A stretch of DNA of 64,000 nt from Bimuria novae-zelandiae CBS 107.79 (Eukaryota; Ascomycota; Dothideomycetes; Pleosporales; Didymosphaeriaceae): the NCBI GenBank assembly GCA_010015655.1, contig ML976796.1, positions 1 to 64,000 on the forward strand, given 5' to 3'. Every line of letters begins with the position of its first letter. The first letter of the stretch is position 1. The notes beneath the pieces were generated by a model, which saw only the letters and a program-made list of their open reading frames with translations, did not search any database and was not told the origin of the DNA. Both the position numbers and the translations under genes were made by a program. Below are positions 57,343 through 64,000 of the stretch, in pieces.

Positions 57343-58257
57343 GTATCTTATAATTATTACAAAAATATATAAAATTAATAGTAAGGTAGTTACTAAATCT
57401 ATTTAATATAAATAATTATTATACGTCTTTCTAGTGCGCGCGCATTTATATTTTAAAAAAAATTAATTATTTTATTATAATAAAGTTATTAGTATATGTT
57501 AATATTAATATAATAATTGTATAGTTATTAAGTAGCGTTGTATTTATATACTAGTAATAAAGGTAATTAACGCCTTATATAATAAGTATTAGTTTAAGTA
57601 CCTTTTATTATTAAAATTTAATTTAATACTTATAAAATAATTATAAGATATCTTTAATATAGAAATATAACGATAATTAAGCTTTATAATAATAATTTAT
57701 TAATTACTACTAATGTCTATGCAGAAGCTAGTTTCGTCTATATTATAAGTATCTAATAAGGTAACGCCGTAGGTGTATATTATCTTTTAAGCTTAATAAA
57801 ATAATAGCTATAAGCTTTAAACTATAAGGGGCTGCGCACAGGTTGCCGATGTCTAGTAATAGGATTATATTTAAAAAAGACGCTATCTTACACTTATGCT
57901 CCCTTTTATGTACTTTAGGGATGCTATGTTTGGGAAGCTTCCATTAGGCCTTAGCGTGCCGAAAAGGACAGAGGGTTCCACTAAGGAACAATACACTAAC
58001 TAGGCTCTAGCCCATTACATAAATGTTACTATTATTATATAATTAATATACTACAACTTTTGCTTTATATAGTAATAGTCTAAATTTCTTAATAACTATT
58101 ATAATAGCTAGTCCGTACTAAGTAAGGGAGCTCTACTATTAGGGTGTATATAATTAAGAATAAATTAAGTAGCGCCTTTTAACTATAGTATAAGGTATAG
58201 CATACTAATAGTGTTATAGTAATATATATATAACTTTAAAGCTTTATCTTAAGTCTC
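57343..58257. other. Very AT-rich, RIP-like DNA
   Basis: No gene or element ends visible apart from a short, more GC-rich patch at 57885-58015. Confidence 0.4.
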
Positions 58258-58676
58258 TGTTAAGATCTGAACATGTATGGAACAAGGAGGGCCAACGGGC
58301 CTCCAGTGGGGGTGACACTCGGCGGGGTCGCGTAACCGAGGTCACGTGACAACACCATCCAGCCAAGACTCACCAGCCATGGATGGCGATACCGTCCATG
58401 GATGGCAACGGTATCTTAGATGGTATGAATTCCTTATATATATAAACCAACACAAATACCCTTATAGCATACGTGTTTAACCTGTTTATCAATCTATCGT
58501 TTGGATCTGAATAAGCAACCTTGTTGATTTGATTATGCTATACCCACCTTTAATACCAACACCCCAGTGACAAGCGCAAGCTATCACTACGACCCTCTCC
58601 CGTCCTACTACAGTATTCCTGCCCGAGAACCAACCTTAGCCCCTTAGGGACCAGCTACCCCTTTGGGATCTTAACA
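58258..58676 (-). repeat. Solo Gypsy LTR (subfamily A), inverted
   Basis: 419 bp, TGTTAAG...CTTAACA, with perfect target duplication GTCTC (58253-58257 and 58677-58681). It is the reverse-oriented relative of 43587-44023 and shares its CCATGGATGG-type boxes. It marks the right edge of the large repeat island and is less damaged by RIP than the internal elements. Confidence 0.95.
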
Positions 58677-59263
58677 GTCTCTAAGAGTTATAGATTTATG
58701 CTACTATAGTTATAGTAGCTAATCTAGCCTCTAGCGCACGCTTAAAGTTATAAAATTAATACGCTCTATTTACGTGCTATAGCTATAAAATTAAGTATTT
58801 TTAAGCTAAAACAACTAGAGAAATAATTAAAAATATACTACTTAATTTTATATCTCTTACTATAATATTTAAATATAGTTATAAATTATTTATTAATAAA
58901 ATAATAAAATATATAGTATAAAGTTACATTAGGCTGCGCAGGGCCAACCTCCGGTTGGCGTGTGGGGCGAGTACCGTATCTGCGTTTGCCCCCACCGATT
59001 TAGCTTACAAGGTGTACACCTCATTCTCAGTCTGCGATGGCGTCGGCCGAGGAATTAAGTGCTGACAACGCTGGGCTGTGGCTGTGAAGCGGGTTAGGCG
59101 TGCGACGGCCTTGGCGGGCGGTACACATGTGCGTGCCACTGCGTGGTACGATGTTGTGGTGCGTTTATATGCAGGAGCGACCCAGTCCTGTAGAATAGAC
59201 GTGCTCTGAGTTGCATCGAACATTTCCACCTCACAACGGAGTAGAAAAGAACCTTGCAAAACC
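58677..59263. other. Island edge and promoter region of the oxidase gene
   Basis: AT-rich up to about 58930, then an abrupt change to balanced composition. The last ~250 bp presumably hold the promoter and leader of the oxidase gene; no clear TATA box. Confidence 0.35.
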
Positions 59264-60852
59264 ATGGGCGACAGCACTCCCGCACCCCTCGACGATGTGG
59301 TGCTGAAGCTGAAGCGCGAGTTCGGGACCGCCGTGCTACAGCCAGGCGAGTCCGCGTACGAGGAAGAGAACGGCAGATTCTGGAATAGGGATAACAGTGA
59401 CGTGCGCCCGAAGGCTATCCTCACGCCTTCGTCGTCGCAAGATGCTGCGTTTGTCCTCCCCTCCCCTCCCCCGTCCATTCTAACGTCCATCCAGATCCAT
59501 CATCCACACCCTAAGCAGCACAAAAACCCCCTTCGCAATCCGCTCCGGCGGCTACATGCCCACGCCCTCCTACAACACCTCCCCCTCCATCCTCCTCAGC
59601 TTGCGCAGGTTCTCCTCCATCGAGCTACTGCAAGGCGACAGAGTGCGCTTCGGCACCGGGTGCCAGTGGGGCAGCGTGTACGACGTGCTCGAGCCGCACG
59701 GCCTCGTCGTACCAGGCGGGCGCTCGCGCCATGTCGGCGTCGGCGGCTTCCTCCTGCACGGCGGCATTTCGCACTTCTACGGCGCGACCGGCTGGGCGTG
59801 TGAGTCTATCCTCGCGTTCGAAGTAGTCCTTCCGGATGGCAGGGTGGTGGAGGCGAGTCAGGGGAGAGAGGAAGAGCTGTTCTGGGCGCTGAAAGGCGGG
59901 GGTAAGAATTTCGGGTGTGTTACTGCGTTTACGATGCAGTGTCAGCGGTTGGGGAAGATATGGGGAGGTTCAAGGGTCGCGCTGGGGACGCCAGGCGTTG
60001 CGGTGCAGGTTTTTGATGCGACGCATGGGTTGCTTGGGGAGGAGGTGGATGAGAAGGCACACGTGGAGGTTATCTCGTTTTATAATCCATACGCGTGTCC
60101 AGGCGGGGATCCGATGTTTTCACTGTCGCTGGCGTACGCGGGGGAGGTTGAGAAGCCAGAGGGCCTGAAGGCGTTCTTGGAGGTGGAGGCCGTGGCGGAC
60201 ACGACGAGGCCAACTTCGCAGAGGGAGTTGGCCGATGATGAGAAGAACTTCATTGGGTTTGATAAGAGGTATGTTAACATTTCAAAGACGTGGAAGGGAA
60301 GAGATTGATTGACTAGACCAGGGCCCTTTTCCGCGGGTTTAGTTATCGAGGGAGTCCGGAGCTGACGTTGGACGTGTACAACGCGTTCTACGCCGCGGCG
60401 AAAGCGAGTGGTATGTTCGAGCTCGAACCCTCGGCATTGGCAGCAGTTCTATGGTCCCCTATCAATCGGAAGATGGCCGCTAGGACCAGCGCAGTGTCCC
60501 TGGGTGAAGATGCGGAACCGTATCTCTGTGAGCTCATCCTTTTCCTTGCACACCCTCGAAAGAATCCGCCTAATTCATGTTTCCAGTATTCTGCATGAAT
60601 TTCCGCTGGGAGAATCCAGAGGTCTCAACCAAGATGCACTCGATCGCAAACCGCATCGCAGACGAATTAAAGCAGAAACTGAGGGATGCGGACGCGTTCA
60701 TACCGTACACATACGGCAACATTGCAGGCGTGGATGACGTGACGTATGCAGGTTTGCCTGAGAAGACCAGGCAGCGCTTGAGAGAGGTGGCCGCGAAGTA
60801 TGATCCGCAGGGCGTATTTCAAAAGCAGGTTGCTGGCTTCAAACTCGAGTAG
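59264..60852 (+). CDS. FAD-linked oxidase (PCMH/BBE-like family), 469 aa, four exons
   Basis: Exons 59264-59448, 59495-60268, 60343-60527 and 60587-60852 join in phase. Intron 1 (46 bp) starts GTTTGT, has TTCTAAC and ends CCAG; introns 2 and 3 start GTATGT and GTGAGC. The FAD-binding PCMH fold is clear: PKAILTPSSSQDAASIIHTL, TPFAIRSGGYMPTP, IELLQGDRVRFGTGCQWGSV, PHGLVVPGGRSRHVGVGGF, LLHGGISHFYG, and FWALKGGGKNFGCVTAFTM. The C-terminus has AAKYDPQGVFQKQVAGF. Family members oxidise varied small molecules, often in secondary metabolism. The usual FAD-linking His in RSGGH is Tyr82 here, and the second covalent-site Cys is also absent (GGRSRHVG), so FAD is probably held non-covalently. There is no signal peptide, unlike many secreted relatives. 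Substrate unknown. Confidence 0.9.
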
Positions 60853-61303
60853 TTTCACGGCAGCTGAGTATTAATGGGGGCAAGGGGGTCATATTTTCCC
60901 TCCAGGCGTACTCAACTGATGAAAAATGATCAAAACGAATTCTGCCATTGGAAAGTGATTCGCAATGTTGTCTTGTACAAGGCTATGTTGCGAGGGTGTG
61001 TATTATTGTAGTGCTGTATGCAGCAGTGATGGGCATCGTATGACGTTCGCAGGAATCGGTAAGCATTGGTCACGAGTTAGACGAACGGGATTCCTTACAA
61101 TTGAAAAGATGTGAGCATCAAGCACCGCGCCGTAATCTTGCGTATGATCAGCCAGAAGACGTAGATAAGTAGAGTAGGGTATGTGACGGGCTTGTCACTC
61201 ACCTTTCGTAGATCCAAGTTCGCTCGCTGTGTAACTCAACGAGACGGCCACATAGGAGAACTTCATTTTCGAGTGGAGTACCAGGAATGAAAGTCTACGC
61301 TTC
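60853..61303. other. Intergenic between oxidase and secreted protein
   Basis: Balanced composition, no gene or RNA recognised. Should contain the oxidase 3' end and the promoter of the next gene. Confidence 0.35.
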
Positions 61304-61792
61304 ATGATGCTACCGTTTCTTTCTCTCTTGTTGCTTTGTGCCACTGCGCCCACCTTGCTTCACGCCCGCGTCGACGCTGGGAACAACATACCCCAAGCTC
61401 GAGGAATTACGTTTGCAACTGAAAGATCTGCATCGGAGGCGATAGCTACTGCAACAGCACCCGAGTTGCATGAAAGACTATTCATAAAGTCCCGGCCCAA
61501 ACCGAAGCCGCACACTGGCGGCAGCGACTCAGATCATACTAAAGATGCAGATAGATCCAGTACACGGCCCAACGTCCCATCTGGCACAACTGAAAATCCG
61601 GGGTTAAATTCACCAGATCGCACGTCTTCGGCGATGGTGACGAGAGATAGGAGTTCGGCGTCGCCCACGTTCAGTCCTACGTTCACTACTACAATCGCGC
61701 CACAGAGTAAAGCAGGTGGAGTGTTGCTTGATAAGAAGACAGATGTAGGCAGTGTATTCGGTCTGGGTGTCGCGATTCTGGGGTTGCTGTGA
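61304..61792 (+). CDS. Small secreted, Ser/Thr-rich, probably GPI-anchored protein, 162 aa
   Basis: Single open frame from ATG at 61304 to TGA. The N-terminus is a clear signal peptide (MMLPFLSLLLLCATAPTLLHA, cleavage near residue 21-22). The middle is Ser/Thr/Pro-rich and low in complexity (SSASPTFSPTFTTTIAPQSK), as in O-glycosylated wall proteins. The C-terminus ends in a hydrophobic segment without following charges (VGSVFGLGVAILGLL), with small residues (KAGG) upstream that could act as a GPI site. No catalytic domain. It probably sits in the plasma membrane or cell wall. An effector role cannot be argued from this; it has almost no cysteine. Confidence 0.6.
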   Translation: MMLPFLSLLLLCATAPTLLHARVDAGNNIPQARGITFATERSASEAIATATAPELHERLFIKSRPKPKPHTGGSDSDHTKDADRSSTRPNVPSGTTENPGLNSPDRTSSAMVTRDRSSASPTFSPTFTTTIAPQSKAGGVLLDKKTDVGSVFGLGVAILGLL

Positions 61793-62045
61793 GAAAATGT
61801 GGTTTTTTTTGGCGAACATATTCAAGGTTTGGAAAGAGGCCGGTGCAATGCCCGGTTGTTGAGTACATATGTAACGCCGCGGAGATGATATAAGCTTGAC
61901 ATGGGACTACGTGGAAAAAGACCGGTGCAGTGCGCGCTGTACAATACATACGTAACACCGCAGAGACGATGCAAACTAGAACTGGGACTATGATACAATT
62001 AGAATGGAAATGAAAACGCAGTACTGACGTTCTCGTGCCCGGCTT

Positions 62046-63299
62046 TTACCCGTCACTTTCCTGCTCCTTCTTTTGCAGCTCTCGGTACCAAAGCGCTGTG
62101 GCGAGAGCAATGACGCTTCCAAACGTCCCCCCAATGATCATGCGTCCTCTGAAGCCCTGTTTCCGCTTTAGCGCTTCGTCATCGCCTAGGATCTTGACTG
62201 CGCTCTTCGTCCATACGTAGCTCAGACCGGAGTACGCAGTTGTGGCAGCTACCCCGCCGCTCATGACTTCTTTCATTCGTGCCACGCCTTCAGGACCGCC
62301 CAAAGCGTCCTGGAGTGAGAGGAGAAGGCCACCGGCGGATGATGATACAGCTGAGGGATCATGTAGAAGGGCTACGGCCATCGTGGTACCAATGAGTCCA
62401 AGTTGGAGGAATGTGTTGAGCTTCGAGATGGTCGTAGGGTGCACTTCGGCGGAAGGAAGGCTGAAGTCCCAGTATCGAGCAAACGTCTTCGGCGCGGGTA
62501 AAGAGGCGTATCGAAAGTAAATCGCCGCAATAGCAAGGCTGGCGTCTCGCCCCAAGATCAATGTCGCAAGGGGGAGTGAGAGGCTGCCATTGATTGCAAG
62601 GCAAGATACTAGAGTCGTCATGAGGAACTTGTCGGCCATGGGATCGATGACGCTCCCCACAACGGTTTGGAGGTTCCATCGGCGCGCTATCCATCCGTCA
62701 AGGAGGTCGGAGAAGCCGGCGTACACGAACAATGAGAAAGCCCATAGGTGGTGATCGTTGACGATTAGATACCCAAGAACAGGTGTTGCGAAGAGTCGAG
62801 AGAAGGTGAGCACGTTAGGTATGTTCCACACTTCCTCGCGCTTTAACGTTGGGATTTTTGCTTTCAGCGTTGCTGTGAGCTTAGTTGTCTCTGAAAGCGG
62901 TTTCTGGTATTGTCAAATAATGTCCAGGATGTCTTATGGCTATTAGAAGAAACAGTGCATTATGAAAGCTACTTTATCACTTACCTGGTCACGTTCGCCG
63001 GCTGTAGGACGCACGTTTGTGGGCTCCGATTTGTCCACACCATTTTGTTTCGACCTCAAGGAAGCCGAGGTAGCAATGGTACCTCGTTGCTCCACAATTC
63101 GGCTTTGGAGCCCAACTCTTGATGGTAGCCTCAGTATGCTACCATAGGCGCTAAAACTTGATGTGCCATAGCGAGACGACCAGAAACAAGAGGCACGTGA
63201 GAGTACAGGGGCAAGGCTTTGTCGCGCCACCGGAAGCCGGGAAACGGTCCGTATCTCATATCTCGAGAGCGCATTCAATACGGTGGTGGTTGGAGGCAT
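62046..63299 (-). CDS. CRD1: Mitochondrial cardiolipin synthase (CDP-alcohol phosphatidyltransferase), 390 aa, two exons
   Basis: Exon 1 is 63299-62985 and exon 2 is 62903-62046. The 81-bp intron starts GTAAGT and ends CCAG, with phase 0. Exon 1 encodes an Arg/Ser-rich presequence (VLNALSRYEIRTVSRLPVAR) fitting mitochondrial import. Exon 2 encodes NIPNVLTFSRLFATPVLGYL and the family signature D-G-x2-A-R-x8-G-x3-D-x3-D, complete at about residues 174-196 (LLDGWIARRW, then VGSVIDPMADK), followed by several membrane helices. The enzyme condenses CDP-diacylglycerol with phosphatidylglycerol to make cardiolipin in the inner membrane. The N-terminus and motif context fit eukaryotic cardiolipin synthase better than phosphatidylglycerophosphate synthase (PGS1 is a phospholipase-D-type enzyme). 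The gene symbol follows yeast usage. Confidence 0.9.
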
Positions 63300-63820
63300 T
63301 TAGCTAGAGGATTCGCAACCGCAATAGGCGGCGCATACGATGCTCTAGCGTTGACGTCCATCCGTCATTGTCCAGAGCAGGAGCGAATGTTTTTGCCAAG
63401 CCGCGCTAGCCTGCTTGAGAGCAGCTCACTTTCAACTTCTATCTAACCCTCCCCGACCGACAACACCACGACCGCAACTACAGTCACCTTGTCATCTGCG
63501 TTCCTCGGCCACACTGTTGTGTGGAGTTCGAGAGCGTGATTAGAGCGACTTTGGACCGGTTGTTTGGAATGCGCCGATTGGACGAATAATTTCTCTGGGT
63601 TCGATTTCGACTAGTAAAGTGGAGCGGGATATCGACGGTGATTGCATTGGTTTCATCGTCTCAGTTCTGACAAATGATGAATTCTTCGGTTCTTCGCAGC
63701 TTTTGCAAGCCACAGCATAACGCAGTACGAATTGTCTAACGCAACGATTCCAAACAGCTCTGACAAATTTTCTCTATAAATATTTTCGTTGACATTTCTG
63801 TCTGTTCACGAAACAGTAGC
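63300..63820. other. Divergent promoter region
   Basis: Lies between the cardiolipin synthase start (minus) and a possible gene start at 63821 (plus). No distinct element other than TATAAATATTTT near 63775-63786, about 40 bp upstream of the plus-strand ATG. Confidence 0.35.
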
Positions 63821-63970
63821 ATGACCAGCGAGGCTCATGTCGGCTGTAGCCTGCAGCCGGCCTCTTTCGAGCATTTTGAAGCCAGAGCTCAGAGAGCCGG
63901 AAAGCTCCATATTTTCACCTGTTCCTCCCCGCAACAGTCGACCGCTTTATATCATTGGCAAGGTGTATGA
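63821..63970 (+). CDS. Possible first exon of a gene leaving the window
   Basis: ATG at 63821 opens 49 codons (MTSEAHVGCSLQPASFEHF..., ending TALYHWQGV) to TGA 63968-63970. A TATAAATA box lies about 45 bp upstream, and a GTGTATGA splice-donor-like sequence follows AAG at about 63961. It may be exon 1 of a gene that continues beyond 64000. No family recognised. Confidence 0.35.
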   Translation: MTSEAHVGCSLQPASFEHFEARAQRAGKLHIFTCSSPQQSTALYHWQGV

Positions 63971-64000
63971 AAACTAGCTGCGAGTTCTCTTTCGTTACCA

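Noticed and set aside
59556..59803. Arg/His-rich continuation of oxidase exon 1 in its original frame
   Set aside because: The exon is spliced at 59449; the RRLHAHALLQH-type sequence is an out-of-frame reading of exon 2.
59264..62831. Biosynthetic gene cluster around the FAD oxidase
   Set aside because: The neighbours are a small secreted protein and a housekeeping cardiolipin synthase; no backbone enzyme, transporter or cluster regulator is visible.

Overview
The window is a stretch of filamentous ascomycete chromosome (Pezizomycotina). I favour Dothideomycetes/Pleosporales, but only on style. The evidence is short introns (mostly 43-81 bp) with GTAAGT/GTATGT donors and TGCTAAC/TACTAAC branch sites, a HET-domain gene, a BTB gene, a fungal-type cardiolipin synthase, and many transposable elements carrying the marks of repeat-induced point mutation (RIP): TA-rich sequence and Gln/Arg codons turned into TAG/TAA/TGA while the reading frame is otherwise kept.

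Layout. 1-413: a TPR fragment joined to the tail of a pogo-type transposon. 414-3830: AT-rich DNA with an 1833-bp RIP-mutated pogo/Fot element. 3.8-14.4 kb: gene island with a hypothetical protein, a coiled-coil gene, a seven-TM membrane protein, an RBR-type E3 ubiquitin ligase, a cysteine-motif protein and a BTB protein. 14.4-17.4 kb: LINE debris. 17391-20279: a HET-domain gene whose 5' part holds a tandem array of 68-bp intron-like modules interrupted by an assembly gap (N, 17602-17942). 20.65-58.7 kb: one large nested repeat island. 59.2-64 kb: a second gene island with an FAD-linked oxidase, a small secreted/GPI-type protein, cardiolipin synthase and the start of a possible further gene.

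The repeat island can be ordered by target-site duplications. A 6.0-kb Tad-like LINE (14-bp TSD) sits inside the transposase of a 2.1-kb pogo/Fot element (TA TSD, 51-bp TIRs). A degenerate DUF3435 tyrosine-recombinase gene with a C2H2 tail (Starship-captain-like) is split by a Copia element (TSD CGTTC). A Tc1-like element and a solo Gypsy LTR (TSD CAGAC) lie in an uncharacterised element bounded by ~100-bp inverted repeats. A MULE transposase relic lies at 45.9-47.2 kb. A Gypsy element (TSD TATAT) carries the second 1833-bp pogo copy inside its 3' LTR. A second solo LTR (TSD GTCTC) closes the island.

The host genes look like independent loci rather than a pathway; no biosynthetic cluster is evident. 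The two most interesting items are the chain of intron-like repeats in the HET gene, where every 3-nt spacer is an in-frame sense codon, and the DUF3435 relic with its neighbouring 20-bp hairpin array. All gene models were spliced by hand from the sequence; no database search was possible.
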